From Chlorobiaceae bacterium (GTDB taxonomy: Bacteria > Bacteroidota > Chlorobiia > Chlorobiales > Chlorobiaceae), in contig JAFGER010000026.1 of NCBI GenBank assembly GCA_016931495.1, forward strand, positions 1 to 45,586: a stretch of DNA of 45,586 nt, given 5' to 3'. The notes under the pieces are model-generated. The model did no database searches and was not told the DNA's origin. It was given only the letters and a program-made list of their open reading frames with translations. Made by a program: the position numbers and the translations under genes. Shown one piece after another: positions 1-9,168 of this stretch; within the stretch, counting starts at the first letter, position 1, and every line of letters starts with the position of its first letter.

Positions 1-29
1 AACCGACTCTGCCAATCACCCGGCCGTCA

Positions 30-1838
30 CTATTCCTCTTCGGGCAATTCCACCTTGATGTGCAGCTCCTTGAGCTGCTGGGCGGTAACTTCCGAAGGGG
101 CGGCCATCATAAGGTCCTGGGCGGACTGGTTCATCGGGAAGGCAATCACTTCGCGGATGTTCTGCTCGTCGCGCAGAATCATCACGAGGCGGTCAAGGCC
201 GGGGGCGATGCCTCCGTGCGGTGGAGCGCCGTGCTTGAAGGCTTCGATCATGTGGCCGAAGCGGGCGTCAACCTCCTCTTTCGGGTAGCCGGCAATCTCG
301 AAGGCTTTGTACATGATGTCGGGGCGGTGGTTCCTGACGGCGCCGCTCGAAAGCTCGATGCCGTTGCAGACGATGTCGTACTGGTAAGCCAGAATGTCGA
401 GCGGGAACTTGCTTTCGAGCGCCTCCATCTCGCCCTGCGGCATCGAGAAGGGATTGTGCGAAAAGTCGATCTTCTTGTCCTCCTCGTTGTACTCGAACAT
501 CGGGAAATCGACGATCCAGCAGAACGACAGCTCGTCCCTGTCGAGGGGAAACACGTCGGCGAAGTAGGAGCGCATCCCGCCCATGATCTTGCAGGTCTTT
601 TCCCACTTGCCCGCGCCGAAGAACACGACGTCGCCGGTTTCGAGGCCGAGCCGCTCCTTGAGCGCGTTCATCTCATCCTCCTTGAGGAACTTCACCACCG
701 GCCCTTTCGGCCCCTCCTCGCGGAACTGAATGTAGGCCAGACCCGCCGACCCGAGTTCGCGGGCGCGTTTTTCAGCCTTGTCGTAGAAAAGGCGCGACTC
801 GTTGCCCATGCCTTTCAGCACCATCGCCTTGACGCACGAGCCTTCGGCGGTGTTCGAGGCGAAAACCTTGAAGCCGGAGTTGACGAACAGTTCGGTAACG
901 TCCTGAATCTCCAGCGGAATACGCAGGTCGGGCTTGTCCGAACCGTAGCGGTTCATGACGTCGCGGTAGCTGATGCGCGGGAACGGGAACTGCGCAATGC
1001 GCTTCGTGGACATCGTTTCGACCAGGTGCTTGAACATCCCTTCGAGAATGACGAACAGGTCGTCCTGCTCGACGAAGGACATCTCGATATCGATCTGGTA
1101 GAACTCGCCGGGGCTGCGGTCGGCGCGGGCGTCCTCGTCGCGGAAGCACGGCGCGATCTGGAAGTAGCGCGGGAAGCCGGAGACCATCAGGAGCTGCTTG
1201 AACTGCTGCGGCGCCTGCGGCAGCGCGTAGAACTTGCCGGGATGCAGGCGGCTCGGCACGAGGAAGTCGCGCGCGCCCTCGGGCGAACTCGAAGTGAGGA
1301 TCGGCGTCTGGATTTCGATGAAGTCGAGATCGGTGAGAAATTTCCTGACGGCGGCGGTGAGCTTGCTGCGGAAGATGATGTTCTCGTGCAGCTTTTCGCG
1401 GCGCAGGTCGAGGAAGCGATACTTCAGGCGCAGCTCCTCGGAGGTCGGCATGTCGTCGGCCACCGGGAAGGGCAGCGGATGGGCGTTGCTTTCGATCTGG
1501 ATCGAGCTGACGACCACCTCGATGGCGCCCGACGCGAGGCGCGGATTGACGGTTTCGTCGGAGCGGAGCACCACCGAGCCTTCGGCAGAGATCACCGATT
1601 CGGAGTGCAGCGTTTCAGCGAGCTTGAACTGGCTCTCGTTTTCAGGCAGCACCACGAGCTGGCAGATACCGGTGTGATCGCGAAGATCGATGAAGATGAG
1701 GCCGCCGTGGTCGCGGATGCGGTGCACCCAGCCGCCGAGCTTGACCCCGGCCCCTTCCGAATCGCGGTTCAGAAGACCGCAGTAGTGTGTTCTGAACCTG
1801 TTCTGCAAACCCGTGGCCGTTGTTGGCTCCATACCCAT
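30..1838 (-). CDS. aspS: Aspartyl-tRNA synthetase
   Basis: 602-aa ORF with class II aaRS motifs ([50 protein letters not shown]) and N-terminal OB fold ([27 protein letters not shown]). Confidence 0.97.
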   Translation of the reverse strand: MGMEPTTATGLQNRFRTHYCGLLNRDSEGAGVKLGGWVHRIRDHGGLIFIDLRDHTGICQLVVLPENESQFKLAETLHSESVISAEGSVVLRSDETVNPRLASGAIEVVVSSIQIESNAHPLPFPVADDMPTSEELRLKYRFLDLRREKLHENIIFRSKLTAAVRKFLTDLDFIEIQTPILTSSSPEGARDFLVPSRLHPGKFYALPQAPQQFKQLLMVSGFPRYFQIAPCFRDEDARADRSPGEFYQIDIEMSFVEQDDLFVILEGMFKHLVETMSTKRIAQFPFPRISYRDVMNRYGSDKPDLRIPLEIQDVTELFVNSGFKVFASNTAEGSCVKAMVLKGMGNESRLFYDKAEKRARELGSAGLAYIQFREEGPKGPVVKFLKEDEMNALKERLGLETGDVVFFGAGKWEKTCKIMGGMRSYFADVFPLDRDELSFCWIVDFPMFEYNEEDKKIDFSHNPFSMPQGEMEALESKFPLDILAYQYDIVCNGIELSSGAVRNHRPDIMYKAFEIAGYPKEEVDARFGHMIEAFKHGAPPHGGIAPGLDRLVMILRDEQNIREVIAFPMNQSAQDLMMAAPSEVTAQQLKELHIKVELPEEE

Positions 1839-2039
1839 AAGACTATCGATAATCAGACGTTATAAAAATTCAATCGGCATCGCTGCCAGGCGTCGATCCC
1901 GAAACCGGGACGCGCAAAACCGCTAAAAAAGTTGACCCTGAATATCATGAATTTTGACGGATTTGAAAAGGGCAAGATCAGAGCGCGGTGAAAAAGTGAC
2001 GGGAGGACGATTGGGGACGGATGGCACGGTTAGAAAATC

Positions 2040-2267
2040 TCATTTTTCATCGATAAGCTTTCGAACCTCCTCCATCACCGCAAGCCCCGGTATCGGCTGA
2101 ACCTCTCCGCGCCGCACTTCATCACGACGTTTTTTCGCTTCGTCCAGCCAGATTTTACTGACCGATTCCTGATCGAGACTTTCAACCAGCCTCTCAGCCA
2201 AAAGCGCTCTCGCCTCGCCGGATAAAGCCATTGCCTGTGTTGTCAATTTATCAACTGATATTAGCAT
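2040..2267 (-). CDS. Putative addiction module antitoxin component (Unstab_antitox/TIGR02574-like)
   Basis: 75-aa ORF, MLISVDKLTTQAMALSGEARALLAERLVESLDQ...WLDEAKKRRDEVRRGEVQPIPGLAVMEEVRKL, typical of this short family. Confidence 0.75.
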   Translation of the reverse strand: MLISVDKLTTQAMALSGEARALLAERLVESLDQESVSKIWLDEAKKRRDEVRRGEVQPIPGLAVMEEVRKLIDEK

Positions 2268-2302
2268 ATTGCGTTAGCGCTGAATAATATTATCGACAGC
2301 CG

Positions 2303-3667
2303 TTATTCATTATCTGCTAACTTTAAACCTGGCTGTACGGTTTCTTTCGCGCTGTCTGGTGGATTGCAGGTTTCATCGTCGCTGATGGGACTTGCATCAG
2401 TCTTTTTTTTGAATTTCTTGGACATCTGAATGTAAGACGACCGTGCTGCACTAGCGTTGGTTGCAGTTCTTCGATCAACTTTGATCCATCCACGCTCACG
2501 CAGTTTTGACTCGATCCAGTTGTTAACAGATACAAACGGAATGGCAAATATTGAGAGAAGGTAGAGTGGCCACGCGAGTGTGGTAAATCCAATTGCGGCA
2601 GCCTTTATCGAATAGTGAACAGTCTTCTGATGCCCGATCGAATAAAGGAGAATAATTAAAAGGAAAACGCTACAAAAAAACACTAATTGCTTCCAGAGAG
2701 AATGCCGTATCAACCATAACGGGCCAAGAAACAAGGATGGCCAGGAAATTCCTTGCTTGACAGCACGATACTTTTCATCTGGGTGGTAGTAAATCACATA
2801 ATTTTTTGCAAACAGTTTTACATAAGGTGTTGACGGGGTTCTTTTTACCGATTCGACAAGCCGAGAGCCTAAAGGTGAAAGGGTAAAAGAACGAACAGAT
2901 CCAGTACTAAAGTAAGGATATATCGCCCAAACAGTGGTTATAAGAAAATAAACCAACGCAAATTGAGAGAAGAGTGTTACCATCATTGGCAACATACTAA
3001 ACGCAAACATCAATGTTATATCGCTGGGATCCTCAAAGAATGAATAAATAGCTGTAAAAATCACAAGACACAATAACGGCAAGCTCAAAAGTATGACTGG
3101 CAGCCAAATTCGTTTTAGCGATGACTCAACAAATCCGAGTGTTTCAAGTCTCTGAATTGCCAATAAATCCCTGCGGTCATACGGACGTTTCCCAACATGC
3201 GAATGAAGCTTAAGTAACAGCCGGGCATCAAGTGGTGTAAGGTGTTTTGCTTGTTGCAGCAGATATCTTTCTACGGGTTTATCGTCTACAATATCTCGAA
3301 GCAATTGCTGCCATAATTGCGCAAGCTCACTTTGGTCTGGAATTACATCCTGAGCGCCTTCAATCCAATCTTCAAGCTTCTCAGCTTGTTGAATATTTTC
3401 GCTTGGTTCACCAAGTGGTGATAGGGATAATTTGCCCGCAGCTTTGAAATGCCCTGCCAGGTTTTTATCTCGATTAGCTCGCTTTGCATTTTCAATCTTC
3501 GTTTTGAGAAAAGACTTGATCTCATCACCAATATATTCAGCAGTTGGATAAAATAGCTTATTTAGAATTGGTGTCAATGATACCATCATCACCTCCGACT
3601 CGCCTGACTTTTCTGAATTTTGTGAAGTTGACGAGTTCTCAGAGTTTTGGTTATAATTTTCTGTCAT
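2303..3667 (-). CDS. Membrane protein with Abi-alpha/DUF4393-like N-terminal region and DUF2628-like C-terminal region
   Basis: 454-aa ORF; QSELAQLWQQLLRDIVDDKPVERYLLQQAKHLTPLDARLL resembles Abi-alpha; FAKNYVIYYHPDEKYRAVKQGISWPSLFLGPLWLIRHSLWKQLVFF resembles DUF2628; several TM segments; AT-rich. Confidence 0.55.
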   Translation of the reverse strand: MTENYNQNSENSSTSQNSEKSGESEVMMVSLTPILNKLFYPTAEYIGDEIKSFLKTKIENAKRANRDKNLAGHFKAAGKLSLSPLGEPSENIQQAEKLEDWIEGAQDVIPDQSELAQLWQQLLRDIVDDKPVERYLLQQAKHLTPLDARLLLKLHSHVGKRPYDRRDLLAIQRLETLGFVESSLKRIWLPVILLSLPLLCLVIFTAIYSFFEDPSDITLMFAFSMLPMMVTLFSQFALVYFLITTVWAIYPYFSTGSVRSFTLSPLGSRLVESVKRTPSTPYVKLFAKNYVIYYHPDEKYRAVKQGISWPSLFLGPLWLIRHSLWKQLVFFCSVFLLIILLYSIGHQKTVHYSIKAAAIGFTTLAWPLYLLSIFAIPFVSVNNWIESKLRERGWIKVDRRTATNASAARSSYIQMSKKFKKKTDASPISDDETCNPPDSAKETVQPGLKLADNE

Positions 3668-3999
3668 GGGTAAAAATGAGTATTTACGATGCCCGATATA
3701 ATAAACATGGTTCCATATAAGACATCGGATTCATGATTTGAATCCGCATAAAATGCGTATAATAATATTTAATGTACTGAGCAACTCCATGTATTTCAAG
3801 GGTTTTGTATCATCACTATATTTTTGCTGAAGTGTTACGCTTACCCCTCTCTCCCTTCATCTCATACCTCCTGCGCCGGCTCCGTTTAAAACATCCGGTT
3901 TTCCTTACAGAGCGTCCAGTCAGCGGAAATATTCGACCCCGATCCCGATTCCAGGCAGGCGCAATGCCTACCTACGAGAATGACGGCAAAGCCATCCGC

Positions 4000-4034
4000 T
4001 ATCAATTGTCAATTATCAATTCTCCATTATCCAT
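4000..4034. repeat. Heptanucleotide short tandem repeat (5 units)
   Basis: TATCAAT TGTCAAT TATCAAT TCTCCAT TATCCAT at exact 7-bp spacing, reaching the first base of the dnaX tau-frame stop codon (4034-4036). Confidence 0.85.
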
Positions 4035-4740
4035 TAATACACCAGCTCTCCGCCGAACTCCTGGATCAGGTAGCGCACCACCTCGTTGGATTCGGACAGC
4101 TCCTGAAACATGGTGAAGAGGCTTTTTTCACGGGTGCAGGCGTCGCGGGCCGCATCGTAGCGCACGGTGACTCTCAGCGGAAGCTTGTAAAAATCGGCCA
4201 TTTCGCGGGCAAGCAGGTCGGCGTCGTGAAACAGTTCTTCGTACGAGAATTTCCTGCAGCAGCCGAGTTCCACCAGCCCTTGCGGGCTGCACGCCATCAG
4301 CTCGGATGCGTGCAGGTGGGAGACCATCACCTGCAACCCTTTGGCCGAAAGGTGCTCCAGAAAACGGCCCCACTCCATGCGCAACTGTTCGAGCACGGCC
4401 ACAGGCTGGCCAGCCGACGGTTCCGCGGCAGAGTCGCTCGCGGCGGATTTTGACCTCGCCGGCAGGCGCTGGTCGGCGTTGCTGCCAAACTTCGAAAAGG
4501 CCTGTTTCCACGAGCCGAGATCGATCCGGGCAGCCTGCTTCGAGGATGGACGTCCGGATGCGGATCGTTCGGCAACAGCTGGCGGCGGCGGGGGCGGAAC
4601 TGGCGGCGATGGCGGCGCTCCGGCGGAGGAGCCGGACGGCTGTGCGGGCGCGGGAGATTGCGAGCTCCGGGAGGCTTTCGGAGCGGGCGCGGAAGCGGGA
4701 GACGCTGCGGACGGCGGGGCTACAGGCTCAGAACCGGCTT
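4034..4740 (-). CDS. dnaX: DnaX tau-specific C-terminal region (reached by frameshift/slippage from the 4720-5892 frame)
   Basis: Frame read by hand from the A10 run to the stop at 4034 with no stop codon; Pro-rich linker (PPSPPVPPPPPPAVA) then GSWKQAFSKFG...VAVLEQLRMEWGRFLEHLSAKGLQVMVSHLHASEL. Confidence 0.8.
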
Positions 4741-5892
4741 TTTTTTTTCGTCCGCCATTGCGGTTCCCTGCCCCAGCGCAATCAGCTTGAGCAGCGCCAG
4801 CTCAAAGCGGAACTGGTGCTCGGCGTAGAACTTCAGCTCGCGCTGCGTCTGCATGAGCAGATCGGTCATCTCCATGATCGTCGCGGGCGTCAGCTTCAGG
4901 GCTTCGCGCTCGTAGCGCTCCCTGACCGGGTCGGGACGCTCGATCAGCTTGCTCGAACGGAGGTTGTGAATGATGAGGAAGTTGCGGAAATGCTCGATCA
5001 GCTTTTCAAGAAAATCCTGTTCGTCGTAGCCGTTGCGGTTGACCATGCCCGCCACCTCCAGCATGGCGGCGGCATCACCCGAAACGATGGCGTCGGTCAC
5101 CATGAAGAAGTGCTCATCGTCGATGTAGCTCAACAGGTCGGAGACCTTGTCGTAGCGGATGGCGCGCTCCCCTTCGCTGTCGATGGCGAAGGCGATCACC
5201 TGGTCGAGAATGCTCTGCGCGTCGCGCATCGACCCCTGCGCCTTGCGGGCGATGAGCTGCAGGGCGTCGTCGTCCGCGCCGATTCCCTCGGCGTCGCAAA
5301 TGAAACGGAGCTGGCGCTGAATCTCCGGAATCGGGATGCGCTTGAAGTTGAAGCGCTGGCATCGCGAGGCGATGGTGGCCGGAATCTTGTGCAGCTCGGT
5401 AGTCGCGAAAATGAAAATCGCGTGCGGCGGCGGCTCTTCGAGCGTCTTCAGGAAAGCGTTGAACGCCGCCGTCGAGAGCATGTGCACCTCGTCGATGATA
5501 TAGACGCGGTAACGCCCCTTCTGCGGGCCGTAGCGCACGTTCTCGCGGAGCAGGCGGATGTCGTCCACGCTGTTGTTGGAGGCGGCGTCGAACTCGGAGA
5601 TGTTCAGGCTTGCGCCCGCGTCGAAGTCGCGGCAGCTCTCGCACTCGCCGCACGGCTCGGTCACCTCCTTGAGGTACTTCGGATCGTCGATCATCCGCTC
5701 GCAGTTGACCGCCTTGGCGAAGACGCGCGCCGCCGTGGTCTTGCCCACCCCGCGAAGTCCGGAAAAGATGTAGCCGTGGCCGACCCGCCCCATCCGGAGG
5801 GAGTTCTGGATCGTGCCGGTGATATGCTCCTGCGCGGTAATGTCGGCAAATCGGGAAGGTCTGTACTTTCTCGCTATGACCTGATAGCTCAT
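4720..5892 (-). CDS. dnaX: DNA polymerase III subunit gamma (gamma/tau gene, 0 frame)
   Basis: 390-aa [35 protein letters not shown]...[29 protein letters not shown] zinc module, [23 protein letters not shown]; 4-bp ATGA overlap with the upstream gene. Confidence 0.95.
   Translation of the reverse strand: MSYQVIARKYRPSRFADITAQEHITGTIQNSLRMGRVGHGYIFSGLRGVGKTTAARVFAKAVNCERMIDDPKYLKEVTEPCGECESCRDFDAGASLNISEFDAASNNSVDDIRLLRENVRYGPQKGRYRVYIIDEVHMLSTAAFNAFLKTLEEPPPHAIFIFATTELHKIPATIASRCQRFNFKRIPIPEIQRQLRFICDAEGIGADDDALQLIARKAQGSMRDAQSILDQVIAFAIDSEGERAIRYDKVSDLLSYIDDEHFFMVTDAIVSGDAAAMLEVAGMVNRNGYDEQDFLEKLIEHFRNFLIIHNLRSSKLIERPDPVRERYEREALKLTPATIMEMTDLLMQTQRELKFYAEHQFRFELALLKLIALGQGTAMADEKKKPVLSL
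4739..4748 (-). promoter_or_regulatory. dnaX: A10 slippery run in dnaX (putative programmed slippage/frameshift site)
   Basis: GAA AAA AAA AAG CCG on the minus strand, 0-frame TAG five codons after the run, -1 frame open for about 235 codons. Confidence 0.75.
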
Positions 5893-7169
5893 GAATTTCG
5901 TTGCGTTGAATCGTTAACCAAGTCGATCAGCGGCGTCTGCATGGTGCTTTCGAGCGTCTCCCTGACGCTCGCGCGCATCTGGCGGAACGCCTCGCCGCCG
6001 GGCAGCTCCGTCTGGCAGGGCTCCCCACCGGTCAGCTCTTTCGGAATAATTGAAAACAGCTCGTACAGCGTCATCGAATGAAGATCGGCGCTGACGGCAA
6101 GCCCGCCATCGGCAGTCTGGTGCAGAAGATGGTTCCGCTCCAGAAACTCGACGATAAAGCCCAATTTACTACGGTCGGCCATAATTTCCGACGACAGGAG
6201 CTTTTTGCCTGTCACAAAGCTGCCCGAAACCTGCGCAAGCCACACCTCGCGCAAAACCGCGACAATTTCCGGAACTCCCTGCAACGGATCGAACTCCGGG
6301 GACTCATCCAGCTTCACCGGGTTGAAATAGCCGAGCGAAAAGACGAACTCCGCGCCGGTCAGCACCACCACCCACTCCAGATAGATCCAGAAAAAGAGCA
6401 TCGGCACCACCGACAACGCGCCGTAGATGTGCTCGAAGGTGGCGAAATTCGACACATAAAAAGCGAACCACCGCTTGGCCAATTCGAACAGCACCGCGGC
6501 CAGCACGCCCCCGGCAAGCGCGTGCCTGAAACGCACCTTGCGGTTCGGCACCAGCATGTAAAGCAGAAACAGCGCGAGCGCGGTGTTGAAAAAAGGCAGG
6601 TACGACAGCAGCCGCACCTTCATTTCGAGCAACGCGCCGCGCGTAAAGACCGAATACCAGACATACGAACTGGCCGCGACGCTGGTACCGATGAAGAGCG
6701 GCCCGAGCGTCAGCACCGTCCAGTAGAGCGTGAAGCCCTGCAACGCCTTGCGCGGCGCCTGCACCTCCCAGATGCCGTTCAGCGTGTGATCGACGGTTGA
6801 AATCAGGAACAGCGCCATCACGATCAGGAAGAGACCGCCAACCATGGAGAGCGAGGAGGTTTTATCGATGAACTCCCACAGATAGGTTTTCATCAGCGCC
6901 CCCTGCGCAGGCGTGAAGTTCTGGAACAGAAAGTCGCCGATATGCTGCTTGAGCGAAGCGAAAACCGGAAATACCTTGAGGATGGAGAGGCTCACCGCCA
7001 TGAGCGGCACCAGCGAAAGCAGCGTCTGAAAAGCCAGCGAACCGGCGCTCACCAGAATGTTGTCGTGAACGAAGTGGCGGCCCATGAACGACAGATACAA
7101 GCCCGGCACGCGCAGCCGCTCATCGCGAAGCAGCGCCAGAATCGGGTTCCTGTCTTTCATTTCCGCCAT
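5889..7169 (-). CDS. YihY/BrkB family inner membrane protein
   Basis: 426-aa [86 protein letters not shown]. Confidence 0.9.
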   Translation of the reverse strand: MAEMKDRNPILALLRDERLRVPGLYLSFMGRHFVHDNILVSAGSLAFQTLLSLVPLMAVSLSILKVFPVFASLKQHIGDFLFQNFTPAQGALMKTYLWEFIDKTSSLSMVGGLFLIVMALFLISTVDHTLNGIWEVQAPRKALQGFTLYWTVLTLGPLFIGTSVAASSYVWYSVFTRGALLEMKVRLLSYLPFFNTALALFLLYMLVPNRKVRFRHALAGGVLAAVLFELAKRWFAFYVSNFATFEHIYGALSVVPMLFFWIYLEWVVVLTGAEFVFSLGYFNPVKLDESPEFDPLQGVPEIVAVLREVWLAQVSGSFVTGKKLLSSEIMADRSKLGFIVEFLERNHLLHQTADGGLAVSADLHSMTLYELFSIIPKELTGGEPCQTELPGGEAFRQMRASVRETLESTMQTPLIDLVNDSTQRNS

Positions 7170-7321
7170 GGAATGCTGTTGCGGTTCAAAAGCCTGCGCC
7201 TGACGATGTTCCGGCCATGCCGGTCACCAAAAGTTCAAGGTAGAGAACTTCACCGAGATAAAAAAAGCCGACGGGACTGCCGCAAAATCCGGAAACACCG
7301 AGATCCCGGAAAATGCACTCC

Positions 7322-7349
7322 GTCCTTCTCCGTCCACCAAGTCCACCAA
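7322..7349. repeat. Short approximately 9-bp tandem repeat (GTCCACCAA x2 plus a diverged unit)
   Basis: gtccttctcc gtccaccaa gtccaccaa. Confidence 0.5.
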
Positions 7350-7410
7350 GCATTAAGAGCGCACGGCCGCGCGCCCCGGCAATTCTCCGCCAGCCGCTGA
7401 TCCCGATCCC

Positions 7411-7446
7411 GATTTCGATTTCGATTTCGATTTCGATTTCGATTTC
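7411..7446. repeat. Hexanucleotide microsatellite (GATTTC)6
   Basis: Six exact GATTTC units, preceded by GATCCC-type degenerate units from 7399. Confidence 0.95.
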
Positions 7447-7457
7447 GAGAAAATAAA

Positions 7458-7488
7458 AATGCCCCCCGGCTTCACGACGGAGGGCATT
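7458..7488 (-). terminator. Putative terminator/hairpin downstream of rubrerythrin gene
   Basis: atgccccccgg cttcacga cggagggcat: imperfect 10-bp stem just 3' of the 7516-8016 gene. Confidence 0.55.
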
Positions 7489-7515
7489 GACATTTTCGAT
7501 GCGAGTCCCGCGGGA

Positions 7516-8016
7516 TCAGGCGATCTGGATATAGACCGAAGCCTTGACGTTGCAGATCGGGCAGTGCTCCGGCGGCGTGCCGAGTTCGATGTGGCCGCAA
7601 ACCGGGCAGAGCCAGATTTCGCTTTCAGCAAGGTCGTTTCCGGCCTTGACCGCTTCGAGCGCCTTCTCGTACAAGGCGGCGTGCACCTTTTCGGCCTCCA
7701 CGGCGAAACCGAACATGCGCTTGGCCTTGTGCCCCTCGGCCACGGCCTGCTCGTACATCGGAGGGTACATCTCGTTGTGCTCGTAGGTCTCGCCGCCGAT
7801 GGCGACAAGCAGGTTGTCGGCGGTCGAACCGATGGCGTCGTCAGCGGCAAGGTGCCCCTGCGCGTGGATGCGCTCGGCCTGCGCGGTGGTTCTGAACAGC
7901 TTGGCGATGTTCCTGAAGCCCTCTTTCTCGGCCTTCTCGGCGAAAGTGACGTACTTCATGAATGCCTGGCTCTCGCCTGCAAAGGCGTTCTTGAGATTTT
8001 CGTGGGTGGTTGGCAT
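7516..8016 (-). CDS. rbr: Rubrerythrin
   Basis: 166-aa ORF; ferritin-like ExxH motifs (ESQAFMKY, EKVHAALYEKAL) and C-terminal rubredoxin-like CPVCGHIELGTPPEHCPICN. Confidence 0.95.
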   Translation of the reverse strand: MPTTHENLKNAFAGESQAFMKYVTFAEKAEKEGFRNIAKLFRTTAQAERIHAQGHLAADDAIGSTADNLLVAIGGETYEHNEMYPPMYEQAVAEGHKAKRMFGFAVEAEKVHAALYEKALEAVKAGNDLAESEIWLCPVCGHIELGTPPEHCPICNVKASVYIQIA

Positions 8017-8059
8017 AAGAAATCAACAATTGATGATGAGTGGAGATGTGGAATGAACA

Positions 8060-8557
8060 TTACTGCCGTTTGAGGAACACGCCAAGGTCTTCGAGCAGCG
8101 CCTGAAGATCCTCTTCGTGCTCGACCTCGTCCTGGAGAATCTGCACGGCAAGATTGTAGGTGACCGGGTCTTTCAGGCCGATCTCCTGGATGATGCTGTT
8201 GTAGGTGGTGATGGCGCACTGCTCGCCGGAGATGTTCTGTTCGAGAATCATCTTGACGAACTTGTCGGTCGGTTCTTCGTAGCCGCAGTTGGTTTCGGCG
8301 AACCACTGCTTCGGGTTGGTCAGCGGCGTGCCGCCAAGCTGGATGATGCGCGTGCACACCATTTCGGCGTGGCGAAGCTCGTCGGCGGCGTGCTGCAGGA
8401 GCTCGGCGATAACGGCATCCTTCATCGGCCCTTCCACGATCTTCGAGCCGACCCAGTACTGGTAGTAGGCAAGCCACTCGTCGGCATAAGCCTTGTTGAG
8501 CAGCTCAAGCACCCGGCCGATATGCTCGCCTACGATTTCACGTCCTTTGGTTCCCAT
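8060..8557 (-). CDS. Ferritin-like/bacterioferritin (Dps-like) domain protein
   Basis: 165-aa ORF; LLNKAYADEWLAYYQYWVGSK, ADELRHAEMVCTRI, LQDEVEHEEDLQALLEDL. Confidence 0.88.
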   Translation of the reverse strand: MGTKGREIVGEHIGRVLELLNKAYADEWLAYYQYWVGSKIVEGPMKDAVIAELLQHAADELRHAEMVCTRIIQLGGTPLTNPKQWFAETNCGYEEPTDKFVKMILEQNISGEQCAITTYNSIIQEIGLKDPVTYNLAVQILQDEVEHEEDLQALLEDLGVFLKRQ

Positions 8558-9168
8558 AATGGTAACTGTTTTGATTTATATGATTTGCAGGGGGTTTTCC
8601 AGGAAAGCCGGAACGCATCTGCTCGGCTCCGGTCAGGTTATTCCTTACACAATACTCCGATTTTCTTGGATGAGTTCCAAACCATTCCGGCGAAATCTCA
8701 AAAAACAAGGTGCACCGAACAGGAGACGCCGGAGAGGATGAAGAGACCATTCAAAGCAGCAAACCTTCACGCTCGCGCCACCTGCAAACGTGACGCCGAT
8801 AGCCTTTCAAAGGGTGAGCGGCATTGAAGGGCGCACTTCAGGCCGCCTTTATTTCTCTTGCAATGCGCACCTGTATTGTTAACTTTAAGAAATAAATCTT
8901 TCCTGCTCCGCCCCTGTCAACGAAGGCAACTCAAGTTGTTTTTCGGCAAGGGCATACAAGAAACGCTCCTCTCCACCTATACGCACTGGCAGACAGGCGA
9001 AGCAAAAGCAACCGCCAAAACTGCCAACGGCCGGGTCTGGTGCCGGTCAACCAATTCCGGACAAACCCGCCCCGGCACACCGCTCTGGTTTTTGAACAGC
9101 TTTTTCAGTAGTAACGGCATACAATGATGGTCTGCAACAGCTAACCTGTTTCAAGGAGGATGGAAACC

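Noticed and set aside
60-1865. 601-aa plus-strand ORF antisense to aspS
   Set aside because: Shadow ORF of aspS.
4306-6081. 591-aa plus-strand ORF antisense to dnaX
   Set aside because: Shadow ORF; no recognisable domain, composition typical of antisense frames.
7353-7850. 165-aa minus-strand ORF ending in an SKSKSKSK tract
   Set aside because: Out-of-frame reading of rubrerythrin plus the GATTTC microsatellite.
8858-9127. 89-aa plus-strand ORF between the ferritin-like gene and the 9169 gene
   Set aside because: No SD, no recognisable domain, unconvincing composition; treated as intergenic.
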